Of a stretch of DNA of 64,000 nt, positions 21,246 through 32,421 are shown piece by piece. The notes below the pieces were generated by a model. It made no database searches. It saw nothing but the letters and a program-made list of their open reading frames with translations, and was not told the origin of the DNA. The DNA comes from Marasmius tenuissimus (lineage: Eukaryota > Basidiomycota > Agaricomycetes > Agaricales > Marasmiaceae), in assembly GCA_029532415.1 (NCBI GenBank), contig JAQOTA010000071.1, positions 1,426,001-1,490,000 on the forward strand, read 5' to 3'. The translations under genes and the position numbers were made by a program. Numbering within the stretch: position 1 is the stretch's first letter; the number at the start of each line of letters is the position of its first letter.

Positions 21246-24057
21246 TCACCGTTTGGCGAAGACTTTCTTCAATAGACCTAGCACCTTCGGTACGTTCAGT
21301 TGTACGTACTCCAGATCAAGAAGATGTTTGTTATCTTTTTGCTGTTGGGGAATAATTAGTTGTGATTCCACTCCGTTCGGGGAAAGACATACCTTTTCAA
21401 GCAGGTCATCAATCTTCAGATCCATCTCTAAGATCGCCCGTTCTCTGCCTTTGTAGTGCAACGCGATAATGAATGTACCGGGAGTGGGAGAAGTGATGTT
21501 GAAGTAAATATTCGGACGCCTGGACAAGAGACGAGTCAGCGGACGCATCGAACTTCGTAATACGAACAAGCTCACCTGTTGTCAGGGACGTTGCTCTCGA
21601 CGATAATTCCCTCCTTCTCGAGCTGCGCGTGTGTGAACCGATACGGCCCCAAAACAACGGACTTTGCAGGTTTCTTCTCCTTCCCGCCGACGGTGACGAC
21701 ACCAACGCCCGTTGTGGCACCCTTGTCCTTCGAGGCAGTCAATCGCACATTCTGCAAGTAAGCCTTGTATTGCTCTAGTTGCGATCGTAGGTAGTTGTTA
21801 TGATCGCAGATGGTCTTGAACACCGAGTCGAGGGACTTGGTCTCGAGCACGACCTTCTCACGAAGGTTACCCAGATGAACTAGCTCAGCAGAGACCTCCT
21901 CTTGCATGAGTTTGTACCCGTCCGCCTGGTCGACGATCTTCTGCTCCTCGAGCTCACGAAGCATCTCCTTGACCTTGATGCCCTTACGCACAAGCGTGGC
22001 ATCCTTGGTCGTCGCCGCTCGCTCAGCGATGGCGCTCAAGTTATAGGGACGCTTCTCAGCTGCGTTAGGTATCGAACGAATGAGCTGCACAAATATGGAT
22101 TTGGTCTCCATGTAGAGCATGTCGCTGGAGGAGACAGAGTCCATCAAGGCACTCTGTATATCGTGCACAGGCGTCTCCCAGCGACTGTACAGTGGAAGTT
22201 CGATTGTCCGGTTTTCCTTTCGGGGAACCTGAGGGGGAGCAGGGCCCAACTCATCGGTTAAGATACGTAAGTGTTGTTTGTCGTTCGGCGACTAACGACG
22301 GAGATAACCTGTCAGAAAAGCAGTTGCGAGAGGTTCAAAGTGACGTACCAATGTTTCGATGTGCTGTAAGATCAACGAATGGGTGTTGTATAACTCATTC
22401 AAAGTAATGTGGATCATAAGATCTTTTTTAGACAGCGCCATATACTGGTCCATCTGGAATAATCAAACGATAAACAAGGTGAGGGAATAGTTACGCTTCT
22501 CACACTCACCTCAAGCGTGTCGTAAAAGTCTCCTACTTCGCACATGTTGTTCAAGAACTGGTTGATCCGAGCCTTGTTATTCTCCACGAACGGGTTGAGG
22601 GTCATCATGTATGCCTCCTTCGAGTACGACGGCTTGTTGGCAAGGTTCTGAAGCATCTTGGCAATCTGTGAAGAATGTCAGAAACCACTTGAAATTTGAC
22701 AGATAGTTGTAAACTGACAAGAGTCAGAGTACGCCGTGGGTGTTTTGCCGGTACACCTTCGACCAACATGTATGCTTGGGGTGTCACAATGGCAGGGTTG
22801 ATGAAGCGTAGGAAGAAGAATCCGCCGATAAGCGAACAGATCGCATAGTCGGTTGCTTCAGGGTATTTTCGCTGTGAAGGTATGAGAATGCGGAACGTAC
22901 GAGCCATCATCGTATTACTCACTCGTGTCAAACTCCGAATCTGCTTGCATATCCACCTGATACCGTAGGGGACACTCTCCATGCTCTCGATGATCGTTAC
23001 GAGAAAACTGTTGGCGATCTCCATCAACATGGTCAGACGAGGAGCAATGATCGTCTGGACATCCAGATTCTCTGCAGCGACCTCAGGTGCAACGCCCCGA
23101 GGAAGGGTAGGAGGAAGCGACCCCGTTTCTTCTTCAATTTGGTTGATCATTTGTTCGTAAACCTGGAGACACAGGTGAGATGGAGAACCATCAGAATCAT
23201 GGAGACGAATATTGATTCACCTTGACGGGATTGATTTCCAGATTCAAATCCTTGTGTTCGATCAAACTGTTGATTCTTTCCGCTAATACACTCTTCAGGT
23301 AGCTTTGTCCAGGTCCACGTCGAGTGTACGTTGTCATCATGCGAGAAACAGGGGTGTTGGCACGTAGTAGGGACCCAAACTCAGTTGCGGTCTCGAACTG
23401 CGTTGAAAGAACGGATTGGAACATGGTGAGAAGTAAATGTTCTTCCCGACTTTCGTATTGGTTCCCGTAGAGCGTGAACATGACTGTTTGGAGAAGTGTG
23501 TCGATTTCGGAGAGGCTGACAAGACGACATAGGGCGGCAATGTGCTTGGGTTCTGATTGGAGAAGGAAGAAAAGGTTGGAATATTGCTGCATCTTCCGGT
23601 CGTCAGGAAAATGGCCTTCGGTTGGGTCCACTTCCTCGAGTGTCCGCTCGACTTCACGTTGCTATTATCGGTGTCTGTCTCAGCCGCAGAGCTCGAGCCG
23701 ACCTTGAAATTAAGACGCACCTCGTCCAGGGCCATACGATTCTGGATCAAAAGGGCAATTCTGGAATCCAGATAACGAACGTCCCGCTCTAAAACGAAAT
23801 TCTTCTTGGATTGTGCGGATATTTTACCCTTGAGATCTCGAAGACGCTTTTGCGCTGAGGGTTGAAAATCTGCTCAGAACAAAAAACTGATACCGATAAG
23901 TTCAAGACACACCTCTCGCCAAATCGTCTTCAACTTCCACATCCTGCTCCGCTGCCATACTAAACAGGGCGGTAACACTGTAGCGGTTGGTGTTCCTGTT
24001 GGTAAGGCGGCGTCCCGACATGCTTCCAGGTGAGCTAGGCTGTTCGGAGTATGACAT
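21246..24057 (-). CDS. Ras GTPase-activating protein (S. pombe Gap1/IQGAP-related type)
   Basis: Down-regulates Ras by stimulating GTP hydrolysis. Minus-strand exons: 23913-24057, 23721-23854, 23221-23661, 22923-23162, 22719-22871, 22510-22665, 22349-22453, 21576-22291, 21393-21519, 21246-21341; 770 aa. A coiled N-terminus ([18 protein letters not shown]) precedes the RasGAP domain (about residues 120-450). The domain carries the catalytic-finger context [13 protein letters not shown] and the family signature [20 protein letters not shown] RasGAP C-terminal domain follows (from [14 protein letters not shown] to [15 protein letters not shown]). There are no IQ motifs or calponin domain, so it is of the Gap1 class rather than a full IQGAP. 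Every intron keeps phase. The start at 24057 ([13 protein letters not shown]) is the first ATG of the open exon. Confidence 0.93.
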
Positions 24058-25682
24058 GACGGTCGTTCAGTAGACAGAGAGAGGCCAAGAACTGGTGAGT
24101 TTGTGTGTTATAAGGGCCGTTGACGGAAGTTGTGTAAGGTGATGAAACTAGAGCGGACCCAGCGCTTGCAGCCCAGAGGAGGGCTAGCAACGATATAAAA
24201 ATATAGGATAAAGTTGAGTTGAAGAGGGTATCAATGAGGGAGAGTGAGGAATTGTTGCCGACGCTCGTCGAGGGTGTTGACAGACTGAGAGTGTTTGACG
24301 CTGTGAATTTCCGCTGAGCTCAGCAGCCCCCCTGCCGTCGCGGCACTGCCACAGCCACACCATTTACTGCGCCATGACCACTGATACCAACAGCTAATCT
24401 TCTCTCCTTGTTTCACTGTGCCAAACTAGGCTGTGATGAGCCCGAACAGTAGCATCGGAAGCTTCCAACAGTCTCGAGAGGTGATCATTTCGGGCGACAA
24501 AAATATGTGACGAGAATACGGCAATTGTGGCTGAGAATCATACACGAAAAGGTCTGTGTTATGTACATATCGTGATGTCTCGACTCTCGAGTTGTCGATA
24601 ACGGCTTACTCGGTGATTCAGGTGTGATTTCGAGTTGTACTACCGGCTTTGCACTGTGCACCGGCTCTAAGTGAGGCGCAGGCACTGTGCACGCGAGTCC
24701 CGACTAGTTATTTAACTATTTTAATTAACCATGATGTCGCGACTCGCAAGCCGAAAGCTCGAGGAAATACGTACCCTCGCTTCCAAGTACCACAAGGGTC
24801 GAATTCAACCACCGACGAAGTGAAAGTCCCGACAAGTCTCCACCCCCGACCGCGTATCGCAAGCGGCAAACGAGGCTCCAGGGTCTCTTCGGGAGGAATG
24901 ACGGAGGTGAATGTGAAGACCGTATCGGTTCTGCTCGTCCTGATCCCCGGTGGCATGATAATCCTTTTTCTTCAAATTCCAAAGTCTCTCACACTCGTGA
25001 CGGTAGACTCACAAGTGCTTCCACTCCACGCGACTCTCACTGGTTTCTCCACTCAGACGTATCCCAACAGCGGGGGTTTTAGAAGTGGATGCATCAACTT
25101 ACCCACTATCTCCATGCTGCTAGCAGGCTTTTTTTACGGGGAACATGTGTCTTGCGGCTCAAGCCTTTTCTACTCTACTTCCCTGACGATGATCAAAGAG
25201 AACCGGTGAAGATCTGGGGATCTGGGGACGCGTTGACTGATAATCAGCACGCTGTACCCCGCCGCTCCTGGCATCACAGGCTTGGGGCAGGACTGTATTC
25301 AATCCATGGTTACCCCGGTACCGTAAAACAGATACTGCCCTAGACTGCCCTTCGCACGATGGCCTCATGAAAAGCCTAGAGGTCGAGGTCCCACGTTATT
25401 TCAATTTATAATCAATCAACAATGACCAATGGGGGACATTGTCATGAACGACGACGTCTGTTCCGTGATCGGTAAGGTTTTTGTGAGATCAGGGATGAAT
25501 TGAATGGATTTATAGCACGCCTGTGGATAGGTTATCTGCATGTTTCGAGAGTTGGCGAAGTAGGAGTGAATACAACTTGTGGCGGATCCGATAAGTAGTA
25601 CACGATTCTGGATTGAGCAGTAAGATAGGTTGGAAAGGGTGGGCCCAAGAACATAAAAAATGGTGGACGAGGACGAGGGAGG
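24058..25682. other. Long intergenic region, no gene recognised
   Basis: About 1.6 kb. Frames open on both strands around 24650-25200 show no family motif or consistent splice pattern. A 10-bp sequence CACTGTGCAC occurs twice (near 24651 and 24683). Otherwise nothing notable. Confidence 0.4.
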
Positions 25683-26298
25683 CTAACGGGGGCGGATGCG
25701 GTCTACGCCAAAGACGTCGGTAGATTCACCGCCGCCTAGGGTTCTGTAACGGATTTCGTAGCCGAAGCCTGCAATCTAAAAAGAGCGGAAAGTGTCGGCA
25801 AAGAAATGAAATAAAGGCAGGAAGGGACAGGGATCTGGACGCACTTTGTCAAAAAACGTGAGGACGCTCACGACCAATCCCACCACAAACACGTTGGAAC
25901 GAACGCAAACTTCAACCTCCTGACCCTTTATTGCATATTAATAATGACCTCGAGCAAATGTTAACGAACTCACGACCGCCAGGTTGAAGAGCTGATGTCG
26001 ATCGTCAGGTTTGGAGGAGGATGAAAATGGCGAGGTCACATACCTTCTGCTTGAGAGAGGATGGCTTCGGGGGAGCGCGATGAGCGGGACGAAGAGGTCC
26101 AGCCTGGTCAGGATAGTGTTGAGGGGCGCCAGGAAACGGCGACGAGTGTGTAGGATATGGCGGTGGAAAATAGGAAGAATGCTGGTTTGGGTAGTGTTGA
26201 GGAGTGTACGGCTCGTAACGCTGGTCGCGTTGGTCGCGTTCAGAGCTCTGAGGAGGGAACTGGCCATTCAGCCCCACCTGAACAGAGTACGAGGTCAT
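25683..26298 (-). CDS. Small Pro/Tyr-rich protein with one membrane segment, function unknown
   Basis: Not recognised. Proposed exons on the minus strand: 26044-26298, 25974-25991 (18 nt), 25845-25919, 25683-25775; 146 aa, all phases zero. The N-terminal 85 residues are rich in Pro, Tyr, His and Ser (PQHYPNQHSSYFPPPYPTHS). The second half has a hydrophobic run (NVFVVGLVVSVLTFF) followed by IAGFGYEIRYRTLGGG and a basic end (VFGVDRIRPR). The consistent phases and the wording of the last exon make it look like a real gene. The 18-nt exon is supported only by splice consensus and frame. Confidence 0.6.
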
Positions 26299-26403
26299 GG
26301 TTGGAGGGTAAAGAACGACACCCTGGGTGGAGGTTTCAAAGAGGCTTACAGGGAATTTGCCGGTGGAGAATCATATATGTATGTAACTCTTTCCTAGCTT
26401 TAC

Positions 26404-26580
26404 TGAACTAGTTCAGGAATGTCATAATAATTGATGCGTGTCCAACAGCCATGTCGTGATTGACCTGGTTGGGTGGCTTGAATCTGAACGTTTCCAGATT
26501 GAGATACCGTGTACCAACGCTTGGGTTTCGGTCGATAGGCTGTCGCATGCAAAGAACACGAGGAGAGACATGTAGACCCG
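26404..26580 (-). other. Unassigned protein-like open stretch
   Basis: Minus-strand frame ending at a stop near 26404, reading through ATAYRPKPKRWYTVSQSG and ending NYYDIPELVQ. It may be a terminal exon of an unrecognised gene. No start or upstream exon could be joined with confidence. Confidence 0.25.
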
Positions 26581-27007
26581 ATGATTTCTGCAGGGGAGGT
26601 CTGCGATCGTTCGCGAAAGAGACGGAAACGGAAGAGGGAGAACAACGAGTAGCTCCTGGTCAATTGACTCACAGATATTCCCAGGCACATGGCGAGATAC
26701 ATTTTACAACGGAGAGAATACTTCCCGTCGTATTCTCTAAGTAGTAGCCTCCGCAGCATTAGAGTTTCTTTAAAATGATACACATGACAAACGCTACCTT
26801 ACCTATATCTTTATCTAGGCAGTGATGAGACGCCGTCAGCCCAAATGCTACCCATCGAGAGTTATTTGTGGTGCAAAAGTAGCCGAGCCTCGCATGCTAA
26901 ACACAGTATCAGTCGTATCAATCCATTTTCTAGAAAACCTGCGCCTTGTATTTCATTGAAGAGAACGGGAAGCCCTTTTGAGATCGTCCAGTCGTCGACC
27001 CTGGTCC
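26581..27007. other. Intergenic region, nothing recognised
   Basis: About 430 bp. Scattered stops in all frames, no motif found. Confidence 0.35.
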
Positions 27008-27185
27008 TCAATTGAACCAGAGGTTCCGTAGTGCAAGTATGTAAGCCGAGGATTCCAAAGGAAAGGCACCCTTGTATTCCTCCTTTGCAGACATTTTCTG
27101 CACTCCGAATAGGACTGTATCACGATACATAAACCAGAGTTCGGTTCTAAACGCCGTGTAGGGATTGAACAGGTTGTCAACAAGA
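27008..27185 (-). other. Unassigned terminal exon candidate
   Basis: Minus-strand stretch of 59 codons after an acceptor (CATCAG), reading VDNLFNPYTAFRTELWFMYR, then DTVLFGVQKMSAKEEYKGAF, and ending NLWFN-stop. The composition is clearly protein-like. A short upstream exon may lie within 27200-27410, but I could not close the phase. Family unknown. Confidence 0.35.
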
Positions 27186-27573
27186 CTGATGAGAACTGAT
27201 GGAAGTCAGACTCAGTTCACGGCGGCGAACGAAGGGTTTGCGGATTGATTATTGTCAGGGCCCCAAGTTGAAGTTGAAGTCTTTGAGTGTCGGTACCACG
27301 AGGCTTAAGCACCAAAGATTCACTGTGGCAGCATAACGGACATAGGAAAATAAACCTGAAGCGTGAACGTCGATATAGAGGGAGAATCAGCTGCGGAGAA
27401 TGCATCATCACGAATCAGTCTGCATCGGCCTAGACTCGGAACTTGCTTGGGACCTCAGGGTCGCGTGACCGCGCCTTTCTCATCTCCCTCGATAGCCTCA
27501 TCTTCTGCGAAATTCCACCCAAGACTGGTACAGTTCTAGACGTTATATTGCATTCCATAATACCGGAAGCTCT
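27186..27573. other. Intergenic region upstream of BRO1 gene
   Basis: Promoter side of the BRO1-domain gene and possible 5' part of the unassigned minus-strand gene. Nothing firm seen. Confidence 0.35.
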
Positions 27574-30500
27574 ATGTCAAATCTCCTCGCAATACCGTTC
27601 AAGAAGACCTATACAATTAGTCTCAAAGAGGCCGTTCGCAATCACCTTCTCGAACACGGCGAAACTCATCCAGATGCAGTGAAATCGGACATCAATAGAT
27701 GGGAAAGGCTCAGGCAACGAGGTGTAGGAGGAGAAGCCCATGCAGATCGGCTCGATGACATACTCAGGTGTGTCGCGCAATCGATTCGAACTAAAACTGC
27801 GAACAATTCAACTCTGATATCTCCAGGTATCAGGCCCACTTGACCTCAGTTTTGACGAAACTACCGACAGATGTAGGTTTCAAATACTTGCTCAGCTTAT
27901 GCTTGTTTAGGCTAGTCATGGATAGATCCAACTTGACATCCCTTACAACACGGTGTTCTCATCGTCTGCGTTCCCAGTCACATTGCGGAACCTCGTCTTT
28001 GAGAGGGCTGCCGTGATATTCAATCTAGCAGCCCTTTACTCTCAACTGGCAAGGGATGAAGATCGGGCGAGTGGTGATGGACTAAAGAGGGCTGTTTCGT
28101 TTTACCAGGTAGGCTCTTATCCTACTCATCGTTTTTGCATCATCTACCCTCGCGATTACTCGGAATTCGTCAGGGACGTTACAATACTTGAGAATCGTTA
28201 TCCTTCCGAGGCTAGTATTTTCTCCGGAAGATGAAGAAAGGCCCTTCGATCTGTCAACGCCCTTTGTTCAGGGTCTCGAGTGGCTGATGCTCGCCCAAGC
28301 ACAGGAATGCTTCTGGCAGAAGGCGAAGCTCGGTATGCAGTCAGTTCTCCGATCAAGCGCGAACCTCGGGGCTGACATACGTCGCCACATACATACAGAT
28401 AACTACAAGAACAGTCTGATCTCAAAGTTGGCAGCCAGCGTAAGTGGCTTCGCACGGTGAGCGAGGGTTGTGCACTGAAACATGTTTTAGACTTCAGCTC
28501 TGTATCAGCATGCGTTCGATGCCATCCAGAATGCCAGTCCCCTGTCAAACACTTGTTCCCTTCGGTACGCGGCTTTTTTGCCAAAACTGGGCCTCTAATA
28601 ATGCTAAACAGGATTGGCTAGCCCACGTAGAGGCGAAGCAGTATCATTTTGACGCTGTTTCGCAATACCGGAAAAGCAGGGAGGAGCTGGAAGGCAGCAG
28701 GTAAGTCGATTCTTGTCAAGATTGTTCCACATTCATTCAAAGCTCCCTAGATACGGATCGGAAATAGCGTACTTGACGCAGGCGCTTTCGGGAGCCCAAC
28801 GCGCCCATGGCATCGCTAGGAAAGGGAAAGTCTCGTCCTCCGTGCAAAAGGACGCTCAGGTATTGTATTTCTGTGAGTCCAGGGGCTGCATTAAGACTTA
28901 CTGGGACTTCCAGTCGCTCCTCGAGGCGTTACAGAAGGACATCGCTCGTGCAGAACGCGACAATGATTTAATTTACCATCAAGATGTTCCCGTTACCTCT
29001 TCCCTTCCTCCGATTCCCCACGCTGCCGTTGCCCAAATGACGATACCTAAGGAGCTCACTGCCCCGACTAGTATTGTTGCCAGTGAAGACATGATATTCT
29101 CGGAATTAGTGGGGTGGGGGACCCGAGAAGCTATCAGTGCGTGTCCATCACATCGTCACATCCTTGTCGCATCGTAAACTTCGCCGACAGAAATATATTA
29201 CGATAGGAGGAAGAACCTGATTCAGGACGAGTTAGTGACAGTGTCCACTCAGGCGCGGGAAACAGCTCAGCAGTGCGTCCACGCACGAGGTCCTAACTGC
29301 ACCCTTTGATCGACTGACTCGAGTCGCGACAGGGTCCTGCAAGAACTGAACCTTCCGGGAGCGCTGGAAGCCTTGGAGCGTCCCGTGGGGCTGCCTCCGA
29401 GTTTGTTGAAGAAGGTTGAAGAGGTCCGTCTAGAGAACGGGCCTGTCAAGATTGAGGCTGCCATTAGGGACCTGGGTAGGATGGCGCGCCAGAACATGAA
29501 GATTCTTGATGAGGTATGTAGATAGACGCTTATGTTTCTATTCTGGTGCAATACTAACCTCTCGTAGGCAATGGACATTCTGGACCACGAGGCTTCTGAG
29601 GATGAGGCTACGCGAGATACCATTCCTCTCGACAGGCCCCCTTCACACGAAGCGAATGTACATCTGGTCGAGAAGGAAAAGCGCTACCGTGACATATTAA
29701 AACGAGCAGCGGAAAGCGATGAAACGGTCAGGACCAAATGGGACCAATGGGAAGCGAATATCACAGAATTAACTTGGGACGAGGTAAGACGTTGAATGCT
29801 TGACAAGATTTTCGCCCTCTTTATCCTCACATTACTCTAGGCTGACCTTGAGGCTTCCATTCCATCCACCACTTTGGCCACGGGAACTTCGGCTGCCTCC
29901 GACAAACACGCCAGGAGTCTCCGGGGTTTCCTCGAAGAATTAGATAGGCTTCAGACTGACCGGGATGATATCGTGAGGCGAGCGCAGAAGCTCGCCGAGG
30001 TTGACAATGTCGAGCCTCGGATCCTGAAGGCGGCCGCAGGGTTCGAGCGACTGGCCGAGGTCCAACCAGCCATGTTCGAGGATGTTATCGACGAAGAGCT
30101 CGTCAAGTATGATAAATTCATCAAATGGATGAACGAGTTACAACCAAGACAAGAGGAGCTGCTGGACTCGATCCGGGTGAGCGCGGGGCTTCTGTTAATG
30201 GCACAACTCTTCTAACAGGGAGGCAGGCGGAGAACAACTTGTTCCTCCAGTCCCGGAAGGAGGACCAAAGCGTGAAAGAGAGGGAGCGGGCACTGCAGTC
30301 ACTGGACCTTTCGTACCACAAGTATCAGGAAATAATACAGAATCTAGAAGAGGGCATCAAGGTACGTGGTCGACCGTGTGCTTCTCGGATCGAAACTCAC
30401 ATGAATATTTAGTTCTACAACGACCTGCTCACGCTTCTCTTACAACTCAAAGACGCATGCAAGCAATGGACCAACGATAGAAGCAGGGAGGTCCAGTAAG

Positions 30501-30755
30501 TTGCCTGTTTATGCCAACACTCACTCGAGATGACAAGGAGCACCGTTCTCCAGTGTCCTGTCCAGGTCCCTTCAGTCGTTGTCTTTGCCGCAGGATGGTG
30601 CTTCGGAGGGCGAGGACCCTCCGCCCTCTCAACCGCAGGGAGAGACTGCTCTATCGAAACAGCTCTCTTCTCTGCCACCAATGGACTCGGATGACTGGGG
30701 CTTTGAGTCAATGAAATTACCACCGGCCCCCAGTTCGAAGAAGAGTAGGCACTAG
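27574..30755 (+). CDS. BRO1-domain ESCRT-associated protein (ALIX/PalA/Rim20 type), two frame breaks
   Basis: Adaptor of the ESCRT machinery; in fungi PalA/Rim20 links ESCRT-III to ambient-pH signalling. About 780 aa in 16 exons: 27574-27767, 27827-27872, 27926-28108, 28174-28332, 28399-28439, 28491-28564, 28612-28700, 28751-28859, 28914-29136, 29191-29272, 29333-29513, 29568-29783, 29841-30176, 30227-30361, 30413-30495, 30566-30755. The BRO1 domain starts LLAIPFKKTYTISLKEAV and includes RAAVIFNLAALYSQLA and FWQKAKLDNYKNSLISKL. An ALIX V-domain coiled region follows (EEVRLENGPVKIEAAI, GFERLAEVQPAMFEDV), then a short Pro/Ser-rich tail. Two breaks occur: the exon 3/4 junction does not close in phase without one extra base (or an unusual GTTTTT donor), and a run of four C at 28539-28542 is one base short, since VKHLFPS is in the +1 frame. 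Confidence 0.88.
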
Positions 30756-30878
30756 TAAAGAAAAGCTGTTGAATATGTTCTGATGTGTATTGTGTAACTT
30801 GTGAACTGGATCCCAGACATCCACGCGATACATGATGCATGACGGGGCAGTGTCGTCGCGACACCGCCATCCCCCTAA

Positions 30879-30885
30879 TATAAAG
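30879..30885 (+). promoter_or_regulatory. TATA box of DM9-repeat gene
   Basis: TATAAAG, 57 bp upstream of the ATG at 30936 and 124 bp after the stop of the BRO1 gene, so the promoter is very compact. Confidence 0.55.
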
Positions 30886-30935
30886 GCCTGTGTCGATGTT
30901 ATTGATGATCACGAACTTGAACTACGTTCACAGAC

Positions 30936-31966
30936 ATGGGTCGTAGTAGGAGCTCTTCCGAATCCAGCGGCGGTTCCGATAAATCTGGCAAAGGATGGTC
31001 CAAGAAGGAGAAGAAAGACAAAAAAGACAAGAAGGATAAGGATAAAAAAGAAAAGGATGAAAAGAAGAGCAAGGATAAGAAGGAAAAGGACAAGGACAAG
31101 GACAAGGACAAGAAGGATAAGAAGGAACACAAAGATGAAGGCCATCATTCGAAGGGCCCCGAGGTTCGTTTCATGCGGTGCGCTAATGCGGGCATCATAT
31201 CTTACTCTCTTACCACCACCACTAGGGTCACTCAGGCCAAGCAATGCAGCATCAGATGCCTCTCATGCCTGAAATACACGGCAGTGGCTTCCCTCAAGCA
31301 CCTGGGTTCCCCCAACACCGTAGTTTTGATCAGGCAGGATCGGGCCAGCAGTCACCTAGCGGCAACACTGCACCTCCCTCAGGTTATCGTATTCCATTGA
31401 CAACCACATCTACGTTCCCGCCTCCAGATCAGACTGGACATCCTCCTTTGCAGGACCTTGATGGTTCTCCCGTCTTCATTGGTTCAGCTCTATTGGAGAA
31501 CTCCGTGCAACCCTGCAAGATTGCACCCGCTTTGTCACCTCCTTGCATGGTGCCATACGGCGGTCAAGAATTGAATCATCATGGAAGATACGATTTGTTA
31601 CCGTTCGATTCCAACACCATGGAATTTGTCTCAACATCGCATGGTCGAATTCCTTCCGGACGGCGTCCTGTTGAGGGAGGCTATGAAGAGAATGGAGCGA
31701 AGTTGTATCATGCTGTGGCCGTCGTACAAGGCCTGCGAGTTCCAGGAAAGGCCGGTGAACATCTGTATGTCTTCCCTCTTCTTGTACAATATCTCGAGGC
31801 TACGTTTTCTGATTGTTTCGATCATCTGCAGCGGTGCGGCCCATGTTTCCTTCGGAGGGAGTGAGCATAGCATCTCTGACCACTACGAAATCCTGTAAGG
31901 GCCCCTTCGATATGCACGAATGATTCTACTGACGAGACGATCCAACCTAGATGCTGGAAGTACTAG
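30936..31966 (+). CDS. DM9/DUF3421-like protein with Lys/Asp-repeat N-terminus
   Basis: Exact function unknown. Exons 30936-31163, 31226-31764, 31832-31894, 31951-31966; 281 aa. The first exon has an RS-type start (MGRSRSSSESSGGSD) and about 40 residues of KKDK/KDKD repeats. A Gln/Pro/Gly-rich linker follows (HGSGFPQAPGFPQHRSF). The C-terminal third resembles a DM9-type fold: GYEENGAKLYHAVAVVQG, LRVPGKAGEHLG, HVSFGGSEHSISDHYEIL and a final CWKY. DM9 proteins in animals bind mannose; whether the fungal relatives do is unproven. The repeat could direct nuclear or RNA-bound localisation (inference). All junctions close in phase and the last exon is only 16 nt. Confidence 0.8.
31005..31135 (+). 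repeat. Lys/Asp codon-repeat tract (AAGGAC-like)
   Basis: About 130 bp of imperfect AAG-GAC/AAG-GAT hexamer repeats in the first exon of the DM9-type gene, encoding alternating KKDK and KDKD. The opposite strand gives a spurious hydrophobic Ser/Leu/Phe-rich frame. Confidence 0.75.
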
Positions 31967-32421
31967 CGGTTGTAAAGGCCGACGAGCACGGCAAATTCGA
32001 ATCGCCGAACATGTTTTTGGTGGAAATTGTACAACAGTGTACGACAATACTATACCGTGGAGTGCGTACATATCACTTAGGTCTAGACCCAAATATAAAG
32101 TATGGCGTACCCGCGAACGCTTCTGAGATTTCCGAGGGAACGGTCGAAGGTTAGGCACGGTAAAGTCGGAGGGCGAACGAGAAATTTGGTCGCACCCTCC
32201 ACGTTCTTCTAATGCCACTGGCGTTCGATGTGTCTGCTGGTTGCTGCGAGACTGCTTGAATGGGTAAATATCCATCGAAGCTACATGTTGCAACTGAACT
32301 CGTTCACACAAACATAAGTATGTACATGGATGCCCAAGTCAATTGGTACCGAGTCGTTATCAAAACAAAGTCCCTGCAGTTCCTGAGCCCAAAAAAGTCG
32401 TTGATACTAGTGTTCGATCGA
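31967..32421. other. Convergent intergenic region
   Basis: About 455 bp between the DM9-type gene and the zinc-finger gene; no feature recognised. Confidence 0.4.

Noticed and set aside
24650..25209. 186-codon plus-strand ORF in the RasGAP upstream region
   Set aside because: No family wording and no coding-like exon structure; it overlaps equally long minus-strand frames.
30899..31244. Minus-strand ORFs very rich in Ser, Leu and Phe (looking like membrane proteins)
   Set aside because: Reverse complement of the Lys/Asp codon-repeat tract of the DM9-type gene.
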